A stretch of 64,000 bases of DNA from Marinimicrobium koreense (GCF_003762925.1 NZ_RJUK01000001.1:1550001-1614000); one strand, 5' to 3'. Positions 18,826-27,933 are shown, counted from the first letter of the stretch. Notes: a model not told the origin generated them from the letters alone. Made by a program: numbers and translations.

Positions 18826-20223
18826 ATGGATCCCCATCCCAAGCATCCGCGCGAAAAAGCCCTGAAAGTGAACCTGGAGGACACCCGGTACGGCTCCTTC
18901 GCCGAAATTGGCGCAGGTCAGGAGGTAGTGCGCTGGTTTTTTCAGGCCGGAGGCGCAGCGGGCACGATTGCAAAAAGTATCTCCGCTTACGATATGACGG
19001 TGAGCGATGCCATTTACGGCAAATGCGCCCGCTACGTCTGTCGGGAGCGTCTGGAATCCATGCTCACCTACGAGTACGACCTTACCCTGGAGCGCCTGGC
19101 GCTAGACCGGGGTGAGAGCACCGCCTTCTTTTCCTTTGCCAACACCGTCTCCGCGCGTAACTACCATGGCACCAACGAGTGCCATGGCTGGCTGGGGATA
19201 CGCTTCCAGGCCGAGCCCGGCGCCCAGGCCAGCGAAATTATTATTCATGTGCGCATGCTCGACAGCGAAAACGCGTTGCAGCAGGAGGCCCTGGGTATCG
19301 TCGGCGTGAACCTCGTCTATGGCGCCTGCTTTTTGAGCGATGATCCGGACCTGTTGGTGCAATCGCTGCTCGACGGCCTCAGTGTGAATCGCCTGGAAGT
19401 CGATATGGTGGACTTCTCCGGCGCAGCCTTTGAGCAGGTGGACAATCGCGTTCTCAGCCTGCGCCTGGTTCAGCTGGGCCTTAGTGATGCCGCCATGTTT
19501 GCCGCCGACGGCCGCGTGCTTCAGCCCTCCGAGCACCTGCGCAAGAAATCCGTGCTGGTGGAGCGGGGACGTTTTCGCCCGGTGACCCATGTGAATATCG
19601 ACATGCTCGACTCCGCATTGACCGCCATGGAAGCCGAGACCGGAGCCGAATCCGGAGAGACGGTCGCCATTATGGAAATGGCCCTGAAGAACCTGAACGC
19701 CGGGGGCGACGTCGATCTGGACGATTTCATCAGCCGGGCCGAGGTGCTGGAGGCCGCCGGCCACACAGTGATGATTTCGGACTACCCGGAATACCACCGT
19801 CTGGCGTCTTACCTCAGCCGGAACACCCAGGGCCGCATCGGCATTACCATGGGCGCCCACAGCCTCGCCGAGCTGTTTGAGGAAAGCTATTATAAAGACC
19901 TTCCCGGGGGCCTTTTGGAAGGCTTCGGCCGGCTGTTCAAAAACAAGGTCAAACTGTATATCTACCCCTATCGCGACCCGAACACTGCCCAGTTGATCAA
20001 AGCGGACAACCTTGAGGTTCCCAAGCCCCTTCGCCACCTCTACCAGCACTTGTTGGACAATGGCCATATCGTGCAACTGGAGCGGTACAACGAAGACTAC
20101 CTGGATATTTTTTCCCCGAACGTGCTTGAACAGATCGGTTCTGGCCAATCCGGTTGGGAACATCAGGTTCCGGATGTGGTGGCCCAGAAAATCAAACGCC
20201 AGAAGCTGTTTGGCTACCATTGA
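18826..20223 (+). CDS. Conserved protein of unknown function (465 residues)
   Basis: The family is one I know from many proteobacteria as a long conserved hypothetical; database names for it vary and are not supported by the sequence. Conserved features are YGSFAEIGAGQEVVRWFF near the start, AAGTIAKSISAYDM, WLGIRFQAEPG, IIIHVRMLDSENALQQEALG and KKSVLVERGRFRPVTHVNI. There is no signal peptide or clear membrane helix. ATG 18826 with GGAGAG before it is preferred to the GTG at 18778. It may follow the spermidine-synthase-like gene in a transcript, and it ends at a bidirectional terminator. Confidence 0.85.
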   Translation: MDPHPKHPREKALKVNLEDTRYGSFAEIGAGQEVVRWFFQAGGAAGTIAKSISAYDMTVSDAIYGKCARYVCRERLESMLTYEYDLTLERLALDRGESTAFFSFANTVSARNYHGTNECHGWLGIRFQAEPGAQASEIIIHVRMLDSENALQQEALGIVGVNLVYGACFLSDDPDLLVQSLLDGLSVNRLEVDMVDFSGAAFEQVDNRVLSLRLVQLGLSDAAMFAADGRVLQPSEHLRKKSVLVERGRFRPVTHVNIDMLDSALTAMEAETGAESGETVAIMEMALKNLNAGGDVDLDDFISRAEVLEAAGHTVMISDYPEYHRLASYLSRNTQGRIGITMGAHSLAELFEESYYKDLPGGLLEGFGRLFKNKVKLYIYPYRDPNTAQLIKADNLEVPKPLRHLYQHLLDNGHIVQLERYNEDYLDIFSPNVLEQIGSGQSGWEHQVPDVVAQKIKRQKLFGYH

Positions 20224-20230
20224 CACAAAA

Positions 20231-20264
20231 AAAGAGGGCCCGCAGTAAGCGAGCCCTCTTTTTT
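20231..20264. terminator. Bidirectional terminator between convergent genes
   Basis: An A-run, stem AAGAGGGC-C-CGC / GCG-A-GCCCTCTT with one mismatch and an AGTAA loop, then a T-run. It can serve both the 465-residue gene ending at 20223 and the acetylesterase gene ending at 20293. Confidence 0.88.
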
Positions 20265-20292
20265 CGCGTGCCAGCCTCACTGGCCCCCCCCC

Positions 20293-22995
20293 TTATTCGG
20301 CAACCGCATCCTCAGGAATGGTGGTTTCCGCTTCCGGGTCCGTATTGATCGTATTGCCGTTCTGAACAATCTTGACCATATACCAGTAGGTTTTACCTGG
20401 CTCCAGAGCCTCATCCAGGTAAGTACCGTTCATGCCGGCACCGGCAACGATACGGTCGCGCCCCAAGAGCTCCTGCACGTCGTTCCGGTATATTTCGATA
20501 TACGTAATTTCCGGCTCAAAGTATTGAAGATTCCAGGAGACCTGAACGGAGGTACCGTTGACAATGGTGGCCGTCAAGTTGGTCACGGGCACTTCATCGA
20601 CAAAAGGCTTTCTGATTTCGCCTTCGGCCTCGGTGTTGGTGGTTTCGCCATCGTGCACCACCTTGAACATGTACCAATAGGTTTTGCCGGCTTCGGCGGT
20701 TTCATCGACAAAGCTGCCACTGGTGGCGGCACCGGCTAGAATACGCTCGCGACCATCAAAATTCGCCTGATCATTGCGGTAGATTTCAATATAGGTAATC
20801 TCGCCGCTGAAATTCTCCAGTGACCAGTTCAGCACGATGTTGGTATTGTCGAACTCGGTGGTCAGGTTGGTCATCACCGACCCCAGGCCTTCGCTGTTGT
20901 TGAATACCGCCTCGTAGCTGGTAGCCATGGCCGCGGTATCAAACTCATAGATGAAGTCCGCAGATGCTTCGGCACGATCACCATCCAGCCATTGAGTGAA
21001 CTCATCGCCTTCGTTAGCCAGCGCTTTGAGCGTCATCGGGGCACCTTCAGGATACTCGAACGCTTGTGAGTAAGTGCCTGCTTCGGGCGTGGGTGACGAC
21101 ACACTCATGGCAAAAGTTGGTTTCAGCGCACTGACTAGGGGTGCCACTGAATTGACCCCGCTCAGCTCCTCCAGCCCTTCCGCCACCAGGCGTGCCATTT
21201 CGACGGCGCCCTGCTTCTGAAAGTGCACGGTGTCCGAGGCGGCCGTGGCGTTTCCGTATTGGTCGGCACCGAAGCCCATGTAGTAAAACTCGTTAGCGTA
21301 GTCTTCGCCAACCAGTTCAAGTAGCGCTTTGTTTTTTGCGTTGAGGTCAACCAGCGGCACGCCAAGATCGGCGGCCAGCTCACGGGTGACCACCGGATGT
21401 TCATGGTAAGCATCGTAGGGAACGCCGTTTTGCCATTGGTTGCGACGCACCGTGGTCACAAAGATGGGCGTTGCGCCCAGCTCCCGGGTCTCTTCCGCGA
21501 AATTGGTCATATAGCCTTCGAACACACCGCCGGTGGGCGCTCTGCGCTCCTCATCCTGCGCTCGGTCGTTAATGCCGAACTGAATGAAGACGAAATCACC
21601 TTCCTGAACGCTGGCTTTGACATCGGCCCAGTGGTTTTCATAGTAGCTTTTTGAGCTACGCCCACCCAGGGCCCGGTTGTCGATGGTGATTTTGGATTCA
21701 TCAAAGTAATACTGAAACACTTGCCCCCACCCGGTTTGCGGGTAGTAACCGTCGGCGTAATCGGCAACGGTCGAATCACCAATCAGGTAAGCGGTCGCGG
21801 CCTCAAAATTGAACTCAGGCACAACCCCATTGAACGCGGCGATCAGCGTGAGCTTTCCAACCGGCATGATGGTCTGGTATAGGTTGGTATCACTGGCTAC
21901 CTGGCCAGCGGTATACCAGGCGTCAAAGGTATCGCTCTCCCCAGCTCTCACCTTGAGGGTCAACGGCGTACCCGCCGGGTAGTTGTTCCCCTGGGTGTAA
22001 AGGCTGTCGTTGGCGCCCTCCTGCTCGACCGTCAGGGCGTATCGTTGCTTTACCCCGTCCAACAGCGTCATCAGGGACTCATTACCATTCAGCTCTTCAA
22101 GTCCCTCCACCACCAGGCGAGCCATTTCCACAGCCCCGGACTCCTGGAAGTGAGTGCCATCGTTGCTGCCCTCGGGGTAATTCTCGTACTCGCCAGCGTC
22201 CAGAATCAGGTAGAGGTAATGCGATGCCTGCTCTTGCCCAAGGGAGTTCACCAACTCCCAGGATTTGGCGTTCAGGTCGATATAGGCAGCGTCCAGATCC
22301 GTCGCCACTTTGGCCATGGAACCTGCATAGTCATTGCCTTCCTCGGTGAACACATTGCGCAGTGCACCGTCGCGGTAGGCATTCATGACCATCGGGCTGA
22401 CCAGTATCGGTGTCGCCGACTTCGCACGAGTCTCTTCCACGTATTCGGTCAGATAGACTTCGTAATCGTCTGTGGAGGTATAGCGCTCTTCTTTGGTCCA
22501 GTCCCGGTCGTTGTGCCCAAACTGGATCATCACATAGTCGCCCTCGTCCACCTCGGCCAGAACGTCATCCCAGATGCCATCGACTTTGTAGCTTTTGGAG
22601 CTGCGACCACCTCGAGCCCGGTTGAGAACCTCAATGTCACTCTCATCGAAATAATGCTGGAGAACCTGACCCCAGCCTGCCTGCGGATAGGAGGACGAGT
22701 TATAGCTGGCAACCGTTGAGTCCCCGACTACAAACAGCTGAACATCGGCACCCGGCTCGTCAACCACTGGCTCCTCTGCCTGGTCCTCCTCTGCCTGGTC
22801 CTCCTCTGTCTGGTCCTCTTCAGTCTGCTCTTCGTCGTCCGGGACGTCCTCGGTGTCCTCATCTTCCTCTTCGGGAACGGTAGGTGTGGTCGGTGTTTGC
22901 GGCTCATTGGGAGTGTTGTCAGGGGTGGAGCTGCTGCCCCCACCGCATCCGGCAAGTGCGATGGTCAGGAGTAGCAGCCATAGGTATTTATTCAT
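20293..22995 (-). CDS. Tandem GDSL/SGNH (CE12-like) acetylesterase lipoprotein with Fn3 domains
   Basis: A 900-residue lipoprotein (lipobox LAGC, C17) with an acidic linker (41-82). Two SGNH hydrolase domains of the rhamnogalacturonan-acetylesterase (CE12) type follow. Domain 1 has GDST with Ser93, GHND with Asn162, and DGTH with Asp279/His282. Domain 2 has GDST with Ser408, GIND with Asn476, and DTVH with Asp588/His591. Both also keep the block-II glycine (GGRSSKSY), so both look active. Each is followed by a small Gly-rich repeat-like module, and two fibronectin III-like domains (about 707-800 and 805-895, sharing ITYIEIYRND) end the protein. It probably removes acetyl groups from pectin or xylan outside the cell. 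Confidence 0.92.
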   Translation of the reverse strand: MNKYLWLLLLTIALAGCGGGSSSTPDNTPNEPQTPTTPTVPEEEDEDTEDVPDDEEQTEEDQTEEDQAEEDQAEEPVVDEPGADVQLFVVGDSTVASYNSSSYPQAGWGQVLQHYFDESDIEVLNRARGGRSSKSYKVDGIWDDVLAEVDEGDYVMIQFGHNDRDWTKEERYTSTDDYEVYLTEYVEETRAKSATPILVSPMVMNAYRDGALRNVFTEEGNDYAGSMAKVATDLDAAYIDLNAKSWELVNSLGQEQASHYLYLILDAGEYENYPEGSNDGTHFQESGAVEMARLVVEGLEELNGNESLMTLLDGVKQRYALTVEQEGANDSLYTQGNNYPAGTPLTLKVRAGESDTFDAWYTAGQVASDTNLYQTIMPVGKLTLIAAFNGVVPEFNFEAATAYLIGDSTVADYADGYYPQTGWGQVFQYYFDESKITIDNRALGGRSSKSYYENHWADVKASVQEGDFVFIQFGINDRAQDEERRAPTGGVFEGYMTNFAEETRELGATPIFVTTVRRNQWQNGVPYDAYHEHPVVTRELAADLGVPLVDLNAKNKALLELVGEDYANEFYYMGFGADQYGNATAASDTVHFQKQGAVEMARLVAEGLEELSGVNSVAPLVSALKPTFAMSVSSPTPEAGTYSQAFEYPEGAPMTLKALANEGDEFTQWLDGDRAEASADFIYEFDTAAMATSYEAVFNNSEGLGSVMTNLTTEFDNTNIVLNWSLENFSGEITYIEIYRNDQANFDGRERILAGAATSGSFVDETAEAGKTYWYMFKVVHDGETTNTEAEGEIRKPFVDEVPVTNLTATIVNGTSVQVSWNLQYFEPEITYIEIYRNDVQELLGRDRIVAGAGMNGTYLDEALEPGKTYWYMVKIVQNGNTINTDPEAETTIPEDAVAE
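22769..22826 (-). repeat. 15-bp tandem repeat in the acetylesterase linker
   Basis: Four units of about 15 bp (the best two start at 22782 and 22797, with GGTCCTCCTCTGCCT as type) encode the pentapeptide series TEEDQ/AEEDQ in the acidic linker. Slippage could change linker length without shifting frame. Confidence 0.8.
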
Positions 22996-23074
22996 GTTAT
23001 TCCTCTTGAATTTTTATGTTATGTAGTAACAACCTGAAGGATCAGTCAACTGATTCACCGCACACTATTATTCT

Positions 23075-23128
23075 ATTTTAGGTCATTTGCAAGCATTTTA
23101 GATCATTTAAATTAATATTAAGTCATAT
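23075..23128. repeat. Three direct repeats with 20-bp period (possible regulator sites)
   Basis: ATTTTAGGTCATTT (23075-23088), ATTTTAGATCATTT (23095-23108) and ATATTAAGTCATAT (23115-23128) lie exactly 20 bp apart, about two helical turns. They sit 80-133 bp upstream of the acetylesterase ATG in a 351-bp AT-rich interval (22996-23346). The interval has no gene and also serves the divergent HAD gene. The spacing suits cooperative binding on one face of the DNA. Confidence 0.6.
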
Positions 23129-23346
23129 AGTCATTATCAACTAATGATGTATTAGTTATTATTGGCGATTTGATCATAATCAATCAGAATATCTGAGCTC
23201 GAATAAAATCAGAGTGGTTGTCAATATTTGAAATTAGTGGCGTTGTTATTTATTAGGATTATTTATAAAGGGGTGCACTCGTGATAAAGGTTTTCGATGC
23301 TATATAGTGACAAGACAGCACTTGACTTCATTCCTACGAGCAACCC

Positions 23347-24021
23347 ATGAAAAGCATACTGTTTGACCTCGACAACACCCTGCTGGACAGAGCGAGCTCC
23401 CTTATCGGATTCTGTCACTGGCAAGCCACTAGCTCACTGGGAATCGACAACTCGGAGAAGTTTGTGGGACGGTTTGTCGAGCTCGATAGCAATGGATCGG
23501 TTTGGAAGGACCAGGTTTACCAATGCCTGAAAGGCGAATTCTCTATTCCACAGAGCGTTGACGAGCTGGTGAACGAGTACCTTAACCACTTTCGAAATTT
23601 TTGTGCCGAAAGACCAGGGGCTTCGGATGCAGTTCGGCAGCTTGCTCGCGAAGGCTATAAAATTGGCTTGGTCTCTAACGGTAAAAGCCCTTTCCAGGAA
23701 GAAAACCTATCAGCGCTCGGCATAGCCGACTTCTTTGATTCGATTATCGTTTCCGAGGCAGTAGGTTGCCGAAAACCTGACCCCAGCATTTTTGAGCTGG
23801 CCTGCAAGGAGCTGGCGGTTTCGCCGGATCAGTGCATTTTCATCGGAGACAACCCAGTTGCCGACATCCGGAGCGCTGCCAAGGTCGGCATGTATACCGT
23901 TTTTATTCCCAGCGAACTTTATGGCGACAGGTGTGCCGAAGCGGATGCTGTTTGTCGAAGTTACGCTGAGTTGTTGTCTATTATTGAAAACGCTGAAAGC
24001 AGATCAATCTCTCAGCAGTGA
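23347..24021 (+). CDS. HAD-superfamily hydrolase
   Basis: 224 residues, complete for a haloacid-dehalogenase-type phosphatase. Motif I is FDLDNT (D7 nucleophile, D9), motif II is LVSNG, the motif III lysine is in RKPDPSIFE, and motif IV is IFIGDNPVAD. An alpha-helical cap lies between motifs I and II (type I). The layout resembles small-molecule phosphatases acting on nucleotides or sugar phosphates; the substrate cannot be told. The 3' end overlaps the convergent globin gene by 10 bp. Confidence 0.92.
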   Translation: MKSILFDLDNTLLDRASSLIGFCHWQATSSLGIDNSEKFVGRFVELDSNGSVWKDQVYQCLKGEFSIPQSVDELVNEYLNHFRNFCAERPGASDAVRQLAREGYKIGLVSNGKSPFQEENLSALGIADFFDSIIVSEAVGCRKPDPSIFELACKELAVSPDQCIFIGDNPVADIRSAAKVGMYTVFIPSELYGDRCAEADAVCRSYAELLSIIENAESRSISQQ

Positions 24022-24428
24022 TCATATTTGAATTTCATATAGGTAATACCCGGACTCAGCACCAACCGCCAGGCCAGCTCCACGTCATCGTCGAATAGAG
24101 GATCATAACGTTTGACCGTGTCCATCAGGGACTCGAGCCAGAGATCATACAGAAACGGGGGGACATCCAGGCCTCTGCGGCTGTGATTGGCGGCGATACG
24201 CTCAAGCACGTTATCGACAGATCCACTCGCATAGAAGGTCAGCAAACTGTAGAAGGACTTTTTCAACATGGTGCGCTGCTTAACCATATCCGTATGGCGG
24301 AATTTGTGACACACCAGAGGAGAGGCGGCAAGGAAACGATGATAAAAGCTCTCAAAAAACGGCTGCCCGTCCCGTACTCCAACGGCTACGCGTTCATAGC
24401 TTTCGTCAAATAACCGTTCGTAGCTCAT
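24012..24428 (-). CDS. Globin-like protein
   Basis: 138 residues of all-alpha globin type. ESYERVAVGVRDGQPFFESFYHRFLAASPLV fits helices A-C (shown here in two parts: ESYERVAVGVRDGQPFFES and FYHRFLAASPLV), KSFYSLLTFYASG fits the E region, and RIAANHSRRGLDVPPFLYD carries a histidine in the expected F8 (heme proximal) position. It belongs with the single-domain bacterial globins or sensor-globin-like domains, but no output domain is attached. Roles in NO or oxygen chemistry are possible. The 3' end overlaps the HAD gene, convergent. Confidence 0.75.
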   Translation of the reverse strand: MSYERLFDESYERVAVGVRDGQPFFESFYHRFLAASPLVCHKFRHTDMVKQRTMLKKSFYSLLTFYASGSVDNVLERIAANHSRRGLDVPPFLYDLWLESLMDTVKRYDPLFDDDVELAWRLVLSPGITYMKFKYDHC

Positions 24429-24596
24429 CGTAGACTCCGAAGGTATGCCACAGCCGAGCTGACGCCTGAAGCTGCATTTTCCTATGCAAGGGCTGATTCC
24501 TGTTGTTTAAACCTCAAGTGTCGTCCATATTTACCTAATGACCAACGTTAAACGACGTTTATTTGAGCTGTATCAACACTGCGCGAGGAAAGTGCC

Positions 24597-24836
24597 ATGA
24601 ACTTTTTTGAAGACCACCTCAACGAACTCAACCTGCTGGCCCTGTTCGACTCAGCATCCTCTCAGGAGGGCCTCAAAGTACACCAGCACTCCGCCGACCC
24701 CGCGATGGTGGCCGCAGCGGAGCAACTCCACCAGAAGGGCCTGATTACTCAGAAGGACGGTGGGTATCTCACGCCGCTAGGCAGTGACGTCGTGGAGCAT
24801 GTACAGAAAATCCAGGCCGTGCTTCGTAGTAGCTGA
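24597..24836 (+). CDS. TIGR02647 family small protein
   Basis: 79 residues matching the conserved TIGR02647 family of Pseudomonas and Vibrio relatives: LNELNLLALFD near the start, GLKVHQHSADPAMVAAA in the middle, and KGLITQKDGGYLTPLG towards the end, which looks like a winged-helix tip. The function is unknown; the helix-turn pattern suggests but does not prove nucleic-acid binding. GAGGAAAG precedes ATG 24597. Confidence 0.88.
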   Translation: MNFFEDHLNELNLLALFDSASSQEGLKVHQHSADPAMVAAAEQLHQKGLITQKDGGYLTPLGSDVVEHVQKIQAVLRSS

Positions 24837-24952
24837 ACACCGACGCCGGGCAATTTTTCGCCCCCTGTCTATAATCAGAGGTGCCGTTCGACCAGTTACC
24901 GGGGCTGACTGACCGGGCCCTACTCGTATCTGGACACCATGAGGGCACACTG

Positions 24953-26137
24953 ATGACCGACACCATCCTTTTGGGTACCCGTAAAGGTACCGTCATGATC
25001 GACCGACGGGGGGCGGGCTGGCGACCCCGTCCTATCCTTCACGCCGGCGTTCCGGTCTGCTATGCCGCCCGGGATCCTCGCGATGGCACTCTCTGGGCCG
25101 CCCTGGATCACGGCCACTGGGGGCCCAAGCTGTCTCGCTCGCGGGATGGCGGTAAGACCTGGGACGATATCTCGTCGCTGAAGTACCCGGAGGGTGCGCG
25201 TCATATCGCCCAGGTACTGCCCACCCCGGATTTCGATCCCGAGGCGCCCGCCGGCACACCGGAATACGCCAATGCGACGGTGTACAAGATCTGGCATCTG
25301 GCCTTTGGCGGGCCGGACCAGCCCGGTCGACTCTACGCCGGCACCATCCCCGGAGGGCTGTTTGTCAGTGATGACGGCGGGGGTACCTGGGAGCTAAACC
25401 GGCCGCTGTGGAACCATGAGAGTCGCGGCGGCGATCTGTTTGCCGGGGATGCCACCAGTGAAAACCAATGGGGTGGCACACCCGCGAGTATTGATTACGG
25501 GGTGTTTGAGCCGGGCATTCATTCCATCATTGTCGATCCGCGCGACCCGAATCACTTGCATGTGGCGGTCTCCTCCGCCGGGGTGCTCGAATCGACGGAT
25601 GGCGGCAAAACCTGGGCCGGGCGCAACCGTGGCATGCTGATGGACTATCTGCCGAACCCAGAAGCCGACTGGGGGCACGACCCGCACTTTGTAACCCAAT
25701 GCCCCGGCCAGCCGGACCACCTATGGCAACAGAACCACTGTGGCGTGTTCTACAGTGACGACGGCGCTCAGAGCTGGAAGAAGGTCAGCGACCCGAACAC
25801 GGGCGTAAACTTTGGCTTCCCGGTGGCCGTGGATGAACAGGATGGCCGCACCGCCTGGGTGGTACCGGGCCGGAGCGACGCCCAGCGTATGACCATCGAC
25901 GGCGGACTGTTTGTCGCCCGTACCGAGGATGGCGGCCAGTCCTGGCAGGCACTGCGCAACGGCCTGCCCCAGGAGAATGCCCACGACATCGTGCTGCGCC
26001 ACGCCCTGGACGTCTCAGGTGATTGCCTGTGCTTTGGCAGCACCACCGGCAATGCCTACCTGTCGGAAGACCGAGGCGAAACCTGGCAGTGCCTGGGCAA
26101 CAACTTTCCGCCCATCTACTCCGTGCGGCTTGGTTGA
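24953..26137 (+). CDS. BNR/Asp-box beta-propeller (sialidase-like fold)
   Basis: A 394-residue protein with at least six Asp-box motifs spaced along its length: SRDGGKTWDD, SDDGGGTWEL, STDGGKTWAG, SDDGAQSWKK, TEDGGQSWQA and SEDRGETWQC. That indicates a six- or seven-bladed propeller like sialidase/YCF48-type repeats. There is no signal peptide, so it is probably cytoplasmic. The catalytic residues of true sialidases cannot be identified. ATG 24953 (GAGGG upstream) is preferred to the longer frame from 24881. A MoaD/ThiS-like gene follows 5 bp later, a pairing I have seen in other genomes, with no known role. Confidence 0.85.
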   Translation: MTDTILLGTRKGTVMIDRRGAGWRPRPILHAGVPVCYAARDPRDGTLWAALDHGHWGPKLSRSRDGGKTWDDISSLKYPEGARHIAQVLPTPDFDPEAPAGTPEYANATVYKIWHLAFGGPDQPGRLYAGTIPGGLFVSDDGGGTWELNRPLWNHESRGGDLFAGDATSENQWGGTPASIDYGVFEPGIHSIIVDPRDPNHLHVAVSSAGVLESTDGGKTWAGRNRGMLMDYLPNPEADWGHDPHFVTQCPGQPDHLWQQNHCGVFYSDDGAQSWKKVSDPNTGVNFGFPVAVDEQDGRTAWVVPGRSDAQRMTIDGGLFVARTEDGGQSWQALRNGLPQENAHDIVLRHALDVSGDCLCFGSTTGNAYLSEDRGETWQCLGNNFPPIYSVRLG

Positions 26138-26142
26138 CCTCT

Positions 26143-26421
26143 ATGCCTACGATAAAGATGACCTCACACCTGTACCGGTTCTTTCCTCAATTACAGGACC
26201 GAACGCTGGCCGCACCGCCCGGCTCGGTCTCCGAAGTGCTGCATGCCATTAATGAGCAGGCGCCCGGTTTCACCGACTATGTACTCGACGAACGGGGTGT
26301 GGTGCGGCGACATGTAAAACTGTGTATTAACGATACCATCGTGATTGATCGAAAAACCCTCGCGGATCAGGTTGAAGACGGTGATACTCTGTTTATCTTT
26401 CAAGCGCTGAGTGGCGGCTGA
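26143..26421 (+). CDS. MoaD/ThiS-like beta-grasp protein
   Basis: 92 residues of ubiquitin-like beta-grasp type, ending in the double-glycine tail ALSGG that sulfur carriers need for adenylation and thiocarboxylation. GDTLFIFQALSGG is the classic closing strand. It is not next to moaE, thiG or a sulfurtransferase, but directly behind the propeller gene and overlapping the next gene by 1 bp (TGATG). A sulfur-carrier role specific to the propeller protein is possible but unproven. Starts at 26143 or 26158 are both plausible. Confidence 0.85.
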   Translation: MPTIKMTSHLYRFFPQLQDRTLAAPPGSVSEVLHAINEQAPGFTDYVLDERGVVRRHVKLCINDTIVIDRKTLADQVEDGDTLFIFQALSGG

Positions 26422-27251
26422 TGATCTTTCTGTATTCAACGCTTTTCCTTATCGGCACAGCCCTGATTGCGCTTCGGCTGGCAGACGAGCACGCAGACCG
26501 TGCAGAGTGGGTAAGATTGGCGGCACTGCAACCTGAACGCCCGGCACCATATGATCCCTCCTTGGTTTCGGAGTTGCCTGAGCCAGCACAGCGGTTTTTC
26601 AACTTTGCCATCACCCCCGGCACACCGCTCTATCGCGTGGCGAAATTACGTATGGAAGGGCAGTTCAGCCTGGGATCAAAGGCAGCGCCCAATTATCAAC
26701 CAATGCGTGCCGAGCAGATACTGGCTGCTCCGGAGGGATTTGTCTGGCGAATGCGACTGAAAGGCCCAATGCTCATTTGCGGGTCAGACTCCAGTTGCTG
26801 GACCCGCTTCCGTATTCTGGGTCTGATCCCGGTAGCGCGCCAGGGCGGGAATTCAGATCATGCCCGTTCCGCCTTTGGTCGCTATGTTGCTGAAGCGGTC
26901 TTTTGGACACCCGCCGCACTACTTCCAGGCCCAGGCATCACTTGGGAGGCGGTTGACACCGATACCGCTCGAGTAACGCTGTCGTCGGGAGACTTGTCCC
27001 AATCCGTCAGCATTCACATGGACAAGGAGGGGCAACCCACTCATGTGTCATTTATGCGTTGGAGCAATGCCAACCCTGAGAAGACATTCCGCCTTCAACC
27101 CTTTGGCGGCATTCTTTCGGACTTCAGGGAAATTCAAGGATTCCGGCTCCCCTACCAGGTCGATGCGGGAAATGGCTTCGGAACTGATGAGTACTTTGTG
27201 TTTTTCAAGGCCAGAATCAATGACATTCATTTTGACCACAATAAGCGATAG
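26421..27251 (+). CDS. DUF6544-like protein with N-terminal membrane helix
   Basis: 276 residues. An N-terminal hydrophobic helix (FLYSTLFLIGTALIALRLA) is followed by a mostly beta region with LPEPAQRFFNFAITPGTPL, VRLKG-like MRLKGPM, SAFGRYVAEAVFWTPAALLP and a late FGGILSDFREIQGFRLPYQ. This is the layout of the DUF6544 (formerly DUF6920) family, which is functionally uncharacterised. It begins at the stop of the MoaD-like gene and is probably cotranscribed with it. Confidence 0.75.
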   Translation: MIFLYSTLFLIGTALIALRLADEHADRAEWVRLAALQPERPAPYDPSLVSELPEPAQRFFNFAITPGTPLYRVAKLRMEGQFSLGSKAAPNYQPMRAEQILAAPEGFVWRMRLKGPMLICGSDSSCWTRFRILGLIPVARQGGNSDHARSAFGRYVAEAVFWTPAALLPGPGITWEAVDTDTARVTLSSGDLSQSVSIHMDKEGQPTHVSFMRWSNANPEKTFRLQPFGGILSDFREIQGFRLPYQVDAGNGFGTDEYFVFFKARINDIHFDHNKR

Positions 27252-27318
27252 GATATGGCACTAAAAACACGCTGGATAATTTTTTAGAGGAACATTTCAT
27301 GAACCCCAAGGAGAACCA

Positions 27319-27933
27319 ATGAAAGCCTCGAGGGAATTTTGGGACAAGAGCGCACCCCGCTACGCCAAGAGCCCGGTTCGGGACGAAGCGGTGTACCAGG
27401 AAAAGCTGGCCATTACTCAGGAATACTTCCGGCCGGACTCGTCGGTACTGGAGTTCGGGTGCGGCACCGGAAGTACGGCATTAGTGCACGCGCCCCATGT
27501 CAGACAGATTATCGCCACCGACATATCGCAGAAGATGCTCGATATCGCGGAGCAGAAGGCGCGGGATGCGGGGGTTGAGAACATCCAGTTCCAGCAGGGC
27601 ACATTGAATGATCTCAGCTTCGACAAAGAATGCTTTGACGTCATTCTGGGGCTCAACATTCTGCATCTGCTTGAGGATGTGGATGCCACTCTCGCAACCG
27701 TCCACAAGCTGTTGAAACCGGGCGGCGTTTTCGTTTCCAGTACCGCGCTGGTGGGCGACCTGTTTTTCCTGTGGCGATTTCTGATCCCCGTTATGCAATG
27801 GGTGGGCATGGCACCTTACGTCAATACCCTGAGCAAGGAAGCGTTACTTTCCAAACTGACCAGAGCGGGGTTCAGTATCGAGCGCGAGTGGCAGCCCAAC
27901 AAGGCCTCGATCTTTATCGTCGCTCGTAAGTAG
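27319..27933 (+). CDS. Class I SAM-dependent methyltransferase
   Basis: 204 residues with the SAM motif VLEFGCGTG (43-51), motif post-I IATDIS, and a motif II region FDVILGLNILHLLEDV; the C-terminal part holds a hydrophobic stretch (LFFLWRFLIPVMQWVGMAPY). The closest general resemblance is to Methyltransf_11/UbiE-like enzymes. The substrate is unknown; the apolar C-terminal segment suggests a lipid-like or membrane-associated one. GGAGAACC precedes ATG 27319. Confidence 0.88.
   Translation: MKASREFWDKSAPRYAKSPVRDEAVYQEKLAITQEYFRPDSSVLEFGCGTGSTALVHAPHVRQIIATDISQKMLDIAEQKARDAGVENIQFQQGTLNDLSFDKECFDVILGLNILHLLEDVDATLATVHKLLKPGGVFVSSTALVGDLFFLWRFLIPVMQWVGMAPYVNTLSKEALLSKLTRAGFSIEREWQPNKASIFIVARK

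Noticed and set aside
18778-20223. Naming the 465-residue protein as a nucleotide adenylyltransferase
   Set aside because: Some database names for this family go that way, but no HxGH or other nucleotidyltransferase motif is visible.
23075-23128. CRISPR array
   Set aside because: Only three short imperfect repeats with 6-bp gaps, no real spacers and no cas genes.
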